NCBI RefSeq assembly: GCF_002159975.1
Contig: NZ_NFJR01000003.1
Coordinates: 62,001 to 126,000 of the forward strand
Length of the DNA stretch: 64,000 bases
Source of the DNA: Barnesiella sp. An22
Lineage (GTDB): Bacteria; Bacteroidota; Bacteroidia; Bacteroidales; Barnesiellaceae
Reading direction: 5' to 3'
Shown here: piece by piece, positions 18,268-28,000 of the stretch
Layout: each line of letters opens with the position of its first letter
Numbering within the stretch: position 1 is the stretch's first letter
Made by a program: the position numbers and the translations under genes
The notes under the pieces: model-generated
Told to the model about the DNA's origin: nothing
Databases searched by the model: none
Seen by the model: the letters and a program-made list of their open reading frames with translations, nothing else

Positions 18268-20416
18268 TCTGGCCGCTCTGTTTACCAGCCACGAAGTTGC
18301 TGCCTGCTGGGAGCCCTGGTATGCCCCGGAAGAGTATTATATGTATAGAGTGTATGAGTCCGATTCTGCCGACCCATCGCCCCTCCGGGAGGACGAGGAG
18401 AATTGCCGGGAGTGGCAGCGGCTAACCTCGCCCGATATTCCTACGGCCGATATTTACCAAGCCGTATACAAGATGCCGCTCGAGGAGCTCGAACGGGTAG
18501 AGACTCACCGAATGGGAAAACACGACAACCCTTTCGTCGCGTGGATTGCCCAACGCGATACGGCCCTGCTCGACTTCCTGCTGCTGGCCAAGACCAACGA
18601 GTACATCCGCCTGAAGCGCAACTCGCGCTGGTACTACCCTTCGATGAAAATCGGGGCACGTATGACGCTCGAAGAGGTGGCCGAACATGCCCTGTCGAAC
18701 CGGGAACCCAGACTGCGCGACCGCTATCTGTTGCAAGCAGTACGGGCACTCTTCACGCTGGGGCGATACGAGAGCTGCATCGACCTGTGGGAGTCGGAGG
18801 TGTCGCGACTGCCGGCCGACAACCTGATGCGCCGCCTGATCGAGCCCTACATAGCGGGGGCCGAGGTACGCACGGGACAAGCCGAGAAGGCTCTCCCCTA
18901 CTTTGCCCGGACCGGTGACGTGGGCTCCATTCTCTTCTACACGGGGCAAGGCAGCAAGAATGTGTCGACCGTCGACGCCCTCTCGCTCGTGTGCCAATAT
19001 GCACCGAACAGCCCTTACATAACTCAGACGTTGCAGAGCTACATACGCAGTCTCGAGGTGCCCGACACCTTCTATCCCTGCGATACGGCAGCGATCCGGG
19101 CCGAAAAGGCGAAGCTGCATGACCTGTGTATGAAGATGGCCCGCAACAAAGAGACGGAGGTACCGGCCATGTGGTACTACACGGCCGCCTTCCTGTCGGG
19201 CCTCGACGGAGAGACCAGCCAGGCCTATCGACTGCTGCGGCTGGCCGAGCGGGCCCGGTCGAACCCGTTTATCGACGCGTCTATCAAAGTATTCCGCATC
19301 TACCTCGATGCCCGCACACAACCCTGTAACCGGGCTTACGAGAGGCGACTGTTCCAGCAACTCGAGTGGCTCGACAAGCAAATCGTAAACCACCTGACCG
19401 ACCCGGTACGCGACGAGACCACCCACGGGTACAAGCTGATACGATGCGCCAGCTTTTACTACTGGAACGACATGATGCGCCGCATCGTGCTGTCGGAGGT
19501 ATGCCCCCGCATGCTCCAGGCCGACCAAACGACCCGGGCGCTGCAACTGGCCAACATGGCCGACAACCGGCTGCTGGGAGTCGTAGGCAAACAAGAAGTG
19601 ACACTTGTCACAACCGACGAAAACGGAGACTCTCGGTTTGTGCAACAGGTATTGCCGCTGGACAAGTACCGATACTCGGGCGAGTTCAACGCATACGATT
19701 ACAGCAACCACTTTTTCGAGATGATCGACAGCCTCGGGACCGACGCCGCCATCGCCTACGTGCGGCGGGTGCAACGGCCGCAAACGGCATTCGACCGATT
19801 CCTCAACGCCCGGGGCTACACGGGCAACGACTACCTCAACGACATAGCGGGCACGCAATGCCTGCGCGCCATGCGATACGGCGAGGCCATCGGCTATCTG
19901 GGTGCCGTGAGCGAGGCCTACAAGCGCCACCTCAACGTAGAGGCGAAATACGACCCCTTCGCCGTACGGGCTACCTCGACCGAAAATCCCGCCGATTTCA
20001 AATTTGCCTTTGCCCGGGAGATGCATTCGCTGGAGCAGAACATGCAGACGACCCGGGAGCCCAACCGCAAAGCCCGGCTGATGGTGCGCTATGCCATCGG
20101 GCTGCGCAACTCGTTCGACCGTTGCTGGAGCCTGACCCAATACTACCGGGGCAGCTGCTACTGGGGGCAGGTGTGCGAGAAGCGCGACTGGGAAAACAAC
20201 CGATATACCCGCGCGGCCCTGGCCCGAGCCGAAGCCCTCGTACGGCAGGCTACCGACCTGATTACCGACGACGAAACGGGAGCCGACATACACTACACCC
20301 TGTGCAACTTCCGCACCGTGGCCCGGCGATACCCCCACACCCAAAAAGGGAAACTGGTTCGGGGTCATTGCGACCATCTGGCTGACTATCACGCCGAAAA
20401 GGTCGGACGTCGTTGA
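18236..20416 (+). CDS. Large secreted/periplasmic protein of unknown function, helical repeats likely
   Basis: 726 residues from the ATG at 18236 (an upstream in-frame ATG at 18212 lies further inside the previous gene). Signal peptide MKRSIRFLAVSLAALFTSHEVAAC; the Cys after the hydrophobic stretch could be a weak lipobox, but the -3 to -1 residues are not typical. The rest is rich in Tyr, Arg and Asp and mostly helical, with TPR-like stretches (for example RDRYLLQAVRALFTLGRYESCIDLWE and ARTGDVGSILFYTGQG regions). Overlaps the lipoprotein gene upstream by 32 nt, so the pair should form a functional unit at the cell envelope. No family recognised. Confidence 0.8.
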   Translation: MKRSIRFLAVSLAALFTSHEVAACWEPWYAPEEYYMYRVYESDSADPSPLREDEENCREWQRLTSPDIPTADIYQAVYKMPLEELERVETHRMGKHDNPFVAWIAQRDTALLDFLLLAKTNEYIRLKRNSRWYYPSMKIGARMTLEEVAEHALSNREPRLRDRYLLQAVRALFTLGRYESCIDLWESEVSRLPADNLMRRLIEPYIAGAEVRTGQAEKALPYFARTGDVGSILFYTGQGSKNVSTVDALSLVCQYAPNSPYITQTLQSYIRSLEVPDTFYPCDTAAIRAEKAKLHDLCMKMARNKETEVPAMWYYTAAFLSGLDGETSQAYRLLRLAERARSNPFIDASIKVFRIYLDARTQPCNRAYERRLFQQLEWLDKQIVNHLTDPVRDETTHGYKLIRCASFYYWNDMMRRIVLSEVCPRMLQADQTTRALQLANMADNRLLGVVGKQEVTLVTTDENGDSRFVQQVLPLDKYRYSGEFNAYDYSNHFFEMIDSLGTDAAIAYVRRVQRPQTAFDRFLNARGYTGNDYLNDIAGTQCLRAMRYGEAIGYLGAVSEAYKRHLNVEAKYDPFAVRATSTENPADFKFAFAREMHSLEQNMQTTREPNRKARLMVRYAIGLRNSFDRCWSLTQYYRGSCYWGQVCEKRDWENNRYTRAALARAEALVRQATDLITDDETGADIHYTLCNFRTVARRYPHTQKGKLVRGHCDHLADYHAEKVGRR

Positions 20417-20493
20417 ACCGGACCTTTTGCCGATGAAGCCCTGAACGACACATCGAAAAGCAGCCAAGCACGCAAAAAAAATATATCGGGATA

Positions 20494-20512
20494 TAGGATT
20501 TCCTATTTTTTT
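20494..20512 (+). terminator. Possible weak terminator after the secreted-protein gene
   Basis: A short inverted repeat around ATAGGA/TCCTAT followed by seven T. The loop is only a few bases, and it sits just upstream of the promoter of the next gene, so it could also be an operator. Confidence 0.3.
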
Positions 20513-20516
20513 AATG

Positions 20517-20524
20517 TAAGTTTG
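20517..20524 (+). promoter_or_regulatory. -7 box upstream of the cytidylate-kinase-like gene
   Basis: TAAGTTTG matches TAnnTTTG, 28 nt before the ATG at 20553. The -33 element is poor. Confidence 0.45.
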
Positions 20525-20552
20525 TTGGATAATCGAATCTATACACGACATT

Positions 20553-21203
20553 ATGAACAACAACCTCATCATCACCATAGGCCGGCAATTCGGCAGCGGC
20601 GGCCGTGAAATCGGCAAGCGGCTCTCCGAACTGTTCGGTATCGCCTACTACGACAAGGAATTGATAAACGAAGCCTCGAAGTCGAGCGGACTCAGCACCG
20701 AATATTTCGAGAAGGCCGACGAACGCGCCCCGAGCGCCCTGCTCAATTCGTTCTCGATCAACTGGCTCACGGGGGCCGGAGGCTTGTGGGGCGACGGAGG
20801 TTTGTCGAATGAATACATCTTCAAATTCCAGTCCGACGTAATCCGCAAACTGGCCGAGACCCAATCGTGCGTAATCGTAGGACGATGTGCCGACTATATC
20901 CTGCGCCAATATCCACGATGCTACAACGTGTTCATACACGCGCCGCTCGAGGATCGCATTGCCCGCATACTGAGCCGCTCGCAAGGAATGACACGCAAGG
21001 AGGCCATCGAACTGGCCGAAAAGAAAAACAAACTGCGCGCCGCCTACTACAACTTCTATACCGACAAGGGTTGGGGGGTATCGTCGTCGTACGACCTGTC
21101 GATAGACTCGTCGATACTGGGCAGCGAAGAGACGGCTCTCTTCATACGCGACTTTATCCTGAAGAAAGACCAACGTCCCAAGTGGGAGAAGAAGAAAAAA
21201 TAG
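20553..21203 (+). CDS. Cytidylate kinase-like family protein
   Basis: 216 residues. A P-loop is present at the N-terminus (GRQFGSGGREIGKRL, about 10-24), then YYDKELI as in cytidylate-kinase-like proteins, a strand SCVIVGRCADYIL, and a lid-like RILSRSQGMTRKEAIELAEKKNKLRAAYY. This is the 'CMK-like' family, related to but distinct from the housekeeping Cmk; its nucleotide substrate is not established. Cytoplasmic. The gene converges on ppx with only 6 bp between stops, so there is no room for a separate terminator. Confidence 0.88.
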   Translation: MNNNLIITIGRQFGSGGREIGKRLSELFGIAYYDKELINEASKSSGLSTEYFEKADERAPSALLNSFSINWLTGAGGLWGDGGLSNEYIFKFQSDVIRKLAETQSCVIVGRCADYILRQYPRCYNVFIHAPLEDRIARILSRSQGMTRKEAIELAEKKNKLRAAYYNFYTDKGWGVSSSYDLSIDSSILGSEETALFIRDFILKKDQRPKWEKKKK

Positions 21204-21209
21204 AAGCCC

Positions 21210-22109
21210 TTACTTTTTGTGCATCTCCAGATAATCGGAGCAGAGCGAATAGATGATACCGTCGACGATACCGATGGTAGGCACCCATATCTCCTGCGCG
21301 CCGATGTGTGTGGCTATCTGCAGATAGATGTCGGCTGCAGGCACAATGACGTCGGCACGGTCGGGCTTGAGGCCGAAACGCTCGATGCGCTCGACAATGG
21401 GATAGCTGTTGAGCTCGTTTCTCAACTCGAGCAGGCGCTCTACGGTGAGGGGCTCGCGAGCCGGTATTTTGGCCAGATGGTGCAGCTTGTTGATGTTCCC
21501 GCCCGAACCGATGATGGAGATTCGGGGATATGACTCTTTCACCCGCCTCAAGTCGCGGTACATGCGGAAGAGTTCGCTGCGGCTCAACTTCTTGTTGAGG
21601 ATACGCACCGTACCGATGTTGTACGACTGGGACTGCAACAACGAGCGGTTGCTGATGATGCTCACCTCGGTACTGCCACCACCTACATCGACATAGACAA
21701 AATTGCCCTCCTGCTCAAACTGGTCGACAATGTGGCTGTCGTAGACGATACGAGCCTCTTCGAGACCGTCGATAACCTCGATGTGAATGCCGCTCTTTTC
21801 GGAGATATAGCGCACGATTTCGGCCCCGTTCGACGAGTCGCGCATGGCCGAGGTGGCACAGGCCCGGTAGGAGACTACGTTATAGACCTGCATCAACTGC
21901 GAGAAGGCGTGCATGAGTCGCAGCAGCTTCTCGGTCTTCTCGGTAGAGATACGCCCTTTGGTAAAGGTATCTTGCCCCAACCGCAACGGCACACGCACGA
22001 TGAAGACCTTGGATAAATCGGTTACGTTCTCATCCGGATTGATACCCTTGATAAGCAGTCGCACGGCATTGGAGCCAATATCTATTGCAGCAAAATTGAG
22101 TTTGTCCAT
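21210..22109 (-). CDS. Ppx/GppA-family phosphatase (exopolyphosphatase/pppGpp phosphohydrolase)
   Basis: 299 residues, the short Ppx/GppA form with only the actin-like ATPase-fold core. Seen motifs: AAIDIGSNAVRLLI (phosphate-binding loop 1), YRACATSAMRDSSNG, and YVDVGGGSTEVSII (second loop), then IIGSGGNINKLHHLAK and ADVIVPAADIYL. Expected to hydrolyse polyphosphate ends or pppGpp, linking to the stringent response; which of the two cannot be told. Cytoplasmic. Faces a phage-like gene across a 353-bp gap. Confidence 0.9.
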   Translation of the reverse strand: MDKLNFAAIDIGSNAVRLLIKGINPDENVTDLSKVFIVRVPLRLGQDTFTKGRISTEKTEKLLRLMHAFSQLMQVYNVVSYRACATSAMRDSSNGAEIVRYISEKSGIHIEVIDGLEEARIVYDSHIVDQFEQEGNFVYVDVGGGSTEVSIISNRSLLQSQSYNIGTVRILNKKLSRSELFRMYRDLRRVKESYPRISIIGSGGNINKLHHLAKIPAREPLTVERLLELRNELNSYPIVERIERFGLKPDRADVIVPAADIYLQIATHIGAQEIWVPTIGIVDGIIYSLCSDYLEMHKK

Positions 22110-22462
22110 AAAGCCTATCTCCTTTCTGAGCGAAGATACGCATTTATCCCGTATGTTGAACGTCGCAAAGGCAAGAATATCGCCCCCGCCCCCCTATTTT
22201 TTGCATGTACGGCTCACCCCCGACTCAACCATTTGCCCCGCTCGCATGTTATACTCAGGTACAAACTCAGGCGCAAAACAGTGATTGGTTATGCTTGGGC
22301 AATGCGCCTTCTACCCCGCACCAAGGGGGCAAGGAGGCCCCTCCTGTTTTATTATCAGGTATTTATCAATAGTCGGGAAGGGCCTCCTTCTTTCAAAGAG
22401 TATCATCATGCCACAAGTCGAGAGAGAGCCGGCATTACTTTTACCGGAAATTTTTCTGTCCT
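22110..22462. other. Intergenic region between ppx and the phage nozzle gene
   Basis: 353 bp with no supported gene. It holds a poly-C stretch near 22190, a local hairpin AGGAG/CTCCT followed by TGTTTT near 22332-22350, and a larger inverted repeat (separate entry). A frame starting ATG at 22408 runs into the nozzle gene in another phase; I treat it as a shadow. Confidence 0.6.
22331..22389 (+). repeat. Inverted repeat in the leader of the phage nozzle gene
   Basis: AAGGAGGCCC at 22331-22340 is repeated inverted as GGGCCTCCTT at 22380-22389, enclosing an AT-rich loop. The first arm can alternatively fold on itself as AGGAG/CTCCT followed by TGTTTT, so two exclusive structures are possible, as in an attenuator. 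It lies 74 nt before the ATG at 22463. Confidence 0.5.
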
Positions 22463-25042
22463 ATGAAATCGAGAATTATCTTCAACGGCATGAATCGCCA
22501 TGCTTCGCCTGCGACTGCCCAGCCGGGCGACTGCTCGTCGGTGGTCAATCTGCGCAAACAATCGGGCCACCTGATTCCCGTGGGCACCCCCAAGTATCTG
22601 TACAATACCCAGGAGAAAGACCGCCGACTGCTCTATGTGCATACCTGCTACGACGGAGAGCATCACATCACGGCCAACGACTATGCCCTCTACTACGAGG
22701 TGAATATCGACCGGGATAGCGAAAAGATAACGCCTGTCGAAAAAGAGCTGTTTACCCTCAACGGGAGTACCGCACTGTCGGTTCAGTCGATTGGCAACAC
22801 CCTCATCGTCATCTGTGCCGAGCATACCTACTACCTGCTCTACAAAGAGGGCGAATATATATTTTTGGGCGAGCAACCCGACTTTCCCGAGATTTCGTTC
22901 TCGGCCTATACCCGCTATACCGACGCTTATATCGTGCCCGAGCACACCTTCTCCGAGACCTACAACAACCCGACCTACCTTAAGACCGAGGAGACCAACT
23001 TCTACAACGGGGCCTACTACGATGCCTTTTTCCAACTGCAGGAGCAGGCCTGGAAACGGCGTTATTTCATTCAGCCCATACTCATTCGATATGCACTCAC
23101 CCTCTACGACGGCAGTCGCATATTCTCGTCGACTCCCGTCATGCTCTCGCAGGCCAACCCCATACAGCCTTCGCAACTGAGAATCCGCATCAAAAACTCG
23201 AACAACATCTGTACGGGAACCTACGAGGGACAGATTATTGCCGAAAACTTCATCGTCAAATATTTCATTCACAGTCTGAACCTCGAAAACTGGAAGGACA
23301 TCGTGAAGAGCATCGACTTCTTCGTAACCCCCGAAGCCACGATTTTCGAGACGGGCGAAACGCTGCAAGGCATGGACTTCAAAATCGAGCGTACCCAAGA
23401 GAACGGCAACACCGTCTTTTACGTCACGGGCGACATCTCGTTTCTGGACCGGAACGAAATCAAGAAACAATACATGCAGAGTTCGCTCTTCTACAAAATA
23501 ACTTCGATCGAAGACTGGAGCAACCTGAAGATGGGCGAATGGTACGACTTTTACAGCGACATACGCCCCGACATGCTGGTACACGAAGAGGTGCTATCGC
23601 CCGACAATACGACCCTGCTCTCAACCGGAGCGCAAGTGAGCTACGTGCTCAACAAGCGGCTGCACCAGGCCAACCTGAGCCGCAAGATGTTCCCGGGGTT
23701 CCCGCTGATCATGCAGACTACGGGGCGAACCAATGCCGAACCGGCCGAGGCCTATATCTGCACCTACCTCAAAACCGAGCGAGGCGAAAGCATGGTGGTG
23801 TGGAGCGGGACGACCGACTACTTCTACAACCAGCTCTCGCCCTTCATCTCCTACCCCGACAGCAATGCCTACCTGATGGAGATTGTCGTGAAAAGCGCGT
23901 CGGGACTGTACCGCAAGCGCATCGAGCTCACCCCCTCGGAGTATGAAAACCGGGCCGACTACCTCGACGATTCGTTTGTGGCAGCACCTCTGGAGGTCGA
24001 TTCGGCAGCGGGCTCGAGTGCCCTGACCATCCCCTCGCCCAGCAACGACGTCTATACGCAGGACAATATTCTGCGGGTATCGAAGTATGAAAACCCGTTT
24101 GTCTTTCCGGCCGAACAAACCTACTCGGTATCGAACGGAGCCATCACCGGCATCGCGAGCATTACCACCGCCCTGTCGGAGGGACAGTTCGGCGAGTTCC
24201 CGCTCTACCTTTTTACCGAAGAGGGCATCTGGGCCCTGCAAAGCGGCTCGGGCGAGGTGTGCTACAGCAACCAGCACCAGTTGAGCCGTGAACCTATTTC
24301 GAGGGAATATCCCATCATTCCCCTCGAAGAGGCTATCCTGTTTGCCACTCCAAAAGGGCTATCGATTTTACAGGGTGCGACCACGCAGCAGCTCCTGGCA
24401 TTCGACGAACTGCCCTACGAAGACAATTCGAAGCTTCAAGACTATCAGCTCTCGAGCAATATATTACAGGCAACCTGCGACACGACACCGCTCTCCGACT
24501 TCATTCAAGGATGTATCATCGCCTATAACCCCATCGAAAAAGAGTTGCTATTCTGCCAACCTCGACTCGGATATACGGTGGTTCTGCATCTGCCCTCGAT
24601 GTATATGTACCGCACGACACAAGTCTACACCTCGTATCTTTACGATGCCACACATCTGTTGGGTCAGGATGAACAGGGGAATATCTTTGATCTGCAAAAA
24701 GAGATACGGAACAATACGGCACAGATTGTACTGCTCACCCGTCCCATCACGCTCCAGAGCGAGAGCTATCAACGGTGGAGGGAACTTTCGCTGCGGGTCT
24801 CGTCGTCCGGGAAGAAAACGATTCTCTCGTTATGGGGAGGCAACGATGCCGAAAACAAGTTTGTCACCGTGGGGCAGCTGTCGAACAGCGGCAAAATACC
24901 GGGAAAACTGACCCTGCGCATTACGGGCCCGGCCTACAAATATTATCGGATTTTCTTTTCGGGCGACGTGATGCCCGACTTCCATCTGTGGGCGGCCGAC
25001 ACGCTCGCTATTCCTCTCGACCTCAACTCCCGACTGTACTGA
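22463..25042 (+). CDS. Phage neck/tail-nozzle-like beta-propeller protein (P22 gp10 / T7 gp12 type)
   Basis: 859 residues, beta-rich, without signal peptide or membrane helix. The start MKSRIIFNGMNRHASPATA and the block at about 545-595 (NPFVFPAEQTYSV, ITGIASITTALSEG, then GQFGEFPLYLFTEEGIWAL) are the hallmark I associate with packaged-DNA-stabilising or tail-nozzle proteins of podoviruses and crAss-like phages, which close the portal vertex as propeller-like rings. The gene is full-length and open. No other phage gene is adjacent: ppx lies upstream and sprA converges downstream with a 49-bp gap. Related virion genes occur at 38-41 kb and 51-53 kb. Function as a particle component is inferred; identification rests on remembered family sequence features. 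Confidence 0.72.
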   Translation: MKSRIIFNGMNRHASPATAQPGDCSSVVNLRKQSGHLIPVGTPKYLYNTQEKDRRLLYVHTCYDGEHHITANDYALYYEVNIDRDSEKITPVEKELFTLNGSTALSVQSIGNTLIVICAEHTYYLLYKEGEYIFLGEQPDFPEISFSAYTRYTDAYIVPEHTFSETYNNPTYLKTEETNFYNGAYYDAFFQLQEQAWKRRYFIQPILIRYALTLYDGSRIFSSTPVMLSQANPIQPSQLRIRIKNSNNICTGTYEGQIIAENFIVKYFIHSLNLENWKDIVKSIDFFVTPEATIFETGETLQGMDFKIERTQENGNTVFYVTGDISFLDRNEIKKQYMQSSLFYKITSIEDWSNLKMGEWYDFYSDIRPDMLVHEEVLSPDNTTLLSTGAQVSYVLNKRLHQANLSRKMFPGFPLIMQTTGRTNAEPAEAYICTYLKTERGESMVVWSGTTDYFYNQLSPFISYPDSNAYLMEIVVKSASGLYRKRIELTPSEYENRADYLDDSFVAAPLEVDSAAGSSALTIPSPSNDVYTQDNILRVSKYENPFVFPAEQTYSVSNGAITGIASITTALSEGQFGEFPLYLFTEEGIWALQSGSGEVCYSNQHQLSREPISREYPIIPLEEAILFATPKGLSILQGATTQQLLAFDELPYEDNSKLQDYQLSSNILQATCDTTPLSDFIQGCIIAYNPIEKELLFCQPRLGYTVVLHLPSMYMYRTTQVYTSYLYDATHLLGQDEQGNIFDLQKEIRNNTAQIVLLTRPITLQSESYQRWRELSLRVSSSGKKTILSLWGGNDAENKFVTVGQLSNSGKIPGKLTLRITGPAYKYYRIFFSGDVMPDFHLWAADTLAIPLDLNSRLY

Positions 25043-25091
25043 CGGAAGACCGACGTGAAGATACTCGCCTCCGTCCGGCTCCTGATGCAGA

Positions 25092-28000
25092 CTATTTCAC
25101 CAGCGAGAGGCGCACCGAGATACCGTAGTTGCTGTTGGTTATCGGGTAGGACGACGAGGATACCAGCGGGGTGTTGATCTGGTGGTCGAAGTAGGCTCCC
25201 ACCGTGATGCGCTTGCTCAGCACGTAATTGGCCGTGAGCTCGATCATGGTGGTGCGGGTGCCGCTGGTGGCCTGGGTAAAGTTCTGCTCGATGCGGCGGA
25301 TGAGCGACTGATTCTTGCGGAACGAGAAATCGGCGTTGATGGTGAGGTCGTTGCTGACACCCGTTTGCGAGCCCCGCAGCTTCAGGATGGTGTTGAAGTT
25401 GGCAATCTTGTACCCGGCCCCGATAGTGAAATCGGTAGTCGTGGCCTCTACAATCTGGCCGGCGGCCGAGTTGAGGGTGAGGGTACGGGAGTCGTTGAAC
25501 TTGATATTGCCGGTAATGTTGTTCTTCAGCGTGACCGAGAGACCGATAAGGGGGGCGAAACGCTCGGTAATCATCACCGACGAGATGTCGAAGGGCGACG
25601 AGGGTATGGGGTTGCCCGAGAGTTCGTCGCGGATGAAACCGAAATCGCCGTCCGACTCCACCCAGTTGAGGTACGACGAGTAGGAGCCCACCGAATAGGT
25701 ACACTGGTAGGTGTGCGACAGGGTGAAGGCCTTGAAATACTTCTTAATCAGAGGCACCTGCATGAGGCCGTCGTAGGTGATGCGCCAGTTGGGCAGAATG
25801 GCCGTAATGTCGGGGAAGGGCGAGAGCCCTACCTTGTTGGCATCCATACCCGAATAGGCGGCCAGGAAGGCGGGTATCATCACGTCGGCCGAACTGCGGT
25901 TCACCCCGCCGTTGGCCACGTCGTAAGGCTGCCCGGCCAGGCCGGTCGAGGCGATAAATCCCCGGTTGGGATAGTTACCCTGGGCATAGCGGGCCTCGAG
26001 ACGCGAAGCGATAATCTCGCGGTTGCGCAGGAAGTCGTTGAAGGCTTGCGACGCATAGCCGTCTTTCGACGAACTGCTGCGGAAGGCGGTCTTCAGGGCG
26101 ATGTGGGTCTTGGTATAGCTTCCGCCCCGGGTGGTAGGCATGTCGGCATACATGAACTGCATCTGCGAGCTGCGCGTGTCGGTGCGGTTGCCCGTGAGGT
26201 TGATTTTCAACCCCCGTATCGGCTCGAGGGCAATCTCGATGTTGAACTCTTCGGTACGACCGATTACGGCGGGGCTTATCTGAGTAGAGTCGCACAGCAG
26301 CCAGCCGCGCTCCTTGGCCCGGTAGACATAGTTCTCGTCGGTAAAGCCGAAGGCAAAGTCAAGACCGGGCGACATGGGACCGTAGGAGTTCGACTGCCCG
26401 AATATGTCGCCGATGTTGGGCGAGAAGAGGGGCAGCGAGGTGGTGTTGGTCTTGCGGTAGCGCACGCTGGCGTTACGCACCATCATCAGCCCCCGCAACG
26501 AATACTCGGCCGCCTCCTTCCAGAAGTTGGGCTTCTCCTTGCCGGGGGTAATCACCACATTCAGCCGCTGGGTACCCTTATCGAGAATCATCACGCTGTT
26601 GGCGTCAATGACCTTGGTGCGCAGGGCCACCCGCTTGCCGGCATCGTCGCGGGCCACCACCTTCACCTTCTTGTTGTTGAGGTTGTGCCGCAAGGTCACC
26701 GTGGTGTCTTCGCGCAGCAGAATGGTGCGCTCGAACTTGCGCTCCTTCCTCTTAACCGACTGTCCCCGATTGCTCGACGAGAAGCGGCGGTTAATCTTCT
26801 GCAGATATTTCGACTTGTTGTAGAGCTGCTCGAAGTTGAAGCGGCCATCGAGGCTGAGCTGTCCCTGGTTGCTGATGGTGTTGCCCAGATCGATGTCGCT
26901 CGATACCTGAGCTCCGCGGTCCCAGGTATAGGTGGCGTTGTACTTGGCCGTGAACGACATGTAGTCGATGACCGGTATCTTGCTGAACGGCGCGGTATAC
27001 GAGGCGTTGAAAGTCTGGTTGTAGTTCCAGGGCGTACCCAGGTTCTTGATGCTGGTCATCACGGTATCTTTCCAGGCCCTGTACTCGTCGGGGAAAAGCT
27101 CCTTGTTGACAGCCCCCACCGGCTCCTCGATATGAGCGTTGGTCATGGTCTGCAACGAGAAATTGAGCGACTTGGTGAGATTCCACGACAGCGAGAACTG
27201 GCGGTCCCACAGGAAGTTCTTGCTCACGCTGATGGGCAGGGCCATACCGCCCGAACCGCTCACGTCGCGAATCTGCTGCTCGTAGTAGTAGCGCGACATG
27301 TTGGTATTGAACGCGATGTTGCTGGGCAGGTAGTAGAGTTCCCACTCTTTCAGGAACTTGAGGTGCTTCGACTTGCTCTTCAACCCCTTGAAGGGAACCC
27401 ACGGTTTCACAAACGGCGTGTAGGAGTAGGTGAAGCTGCCTCGGTAGTCGTAGGTATTCTCGAACTCGGTCGTGGGGTCCTGGTTGGACTGCCGGTTATA
27501 GGAGTAGCTGATCGAGAAGTTACCCGGGTCGTAGGGCATGGGGTTCTTGCTGCGGATGTCGAACATCACGCCCGAGAGGCTGAGGCTCTCGACCGTCGAC
27601 CGCTCGATAGAGGCGTCGTTTATGGAGTCGCGCTCGTGCTGGCTGCCGGCATTCCGCAAGGCATCCTTGAGGAGAATATCCTGGTCGAGCGGGTTGTACT
27701 TGGGCGAAGTGCGCTGCTCGGTGAGCGAGTAGAACAGGGGGGCTCTGAGCTTGACCTTGTCGGGCAGAAAACGGCCCAACTCGACCATCGTGGCGATGTT
27801 GTACTGGTAGTAGTCGTCGAGGCGCCGCTCGGTGAGGCTCTGGTCTATGCCGCCGAAACCGGCCGTCTCGACATGGCCGGCAATATTGAGCGTGGCAATA
27901 TCGGACAGTCCCAGGTTCATGTTGGCCTTGGCCGCCCAGCCGCCCGACTGGTCGAAATCGGTCAGGCGCATTTCGTTCACCCAGATGGTAATCGACTTGG

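Noticed and set aside
22285-22719. Frame containing ATG at 22408 that overlaps the start of the nozzle-like gene
   Set aside because: It ends after a short stretch, has no family features, and the nozzle frame begins with typical residues.
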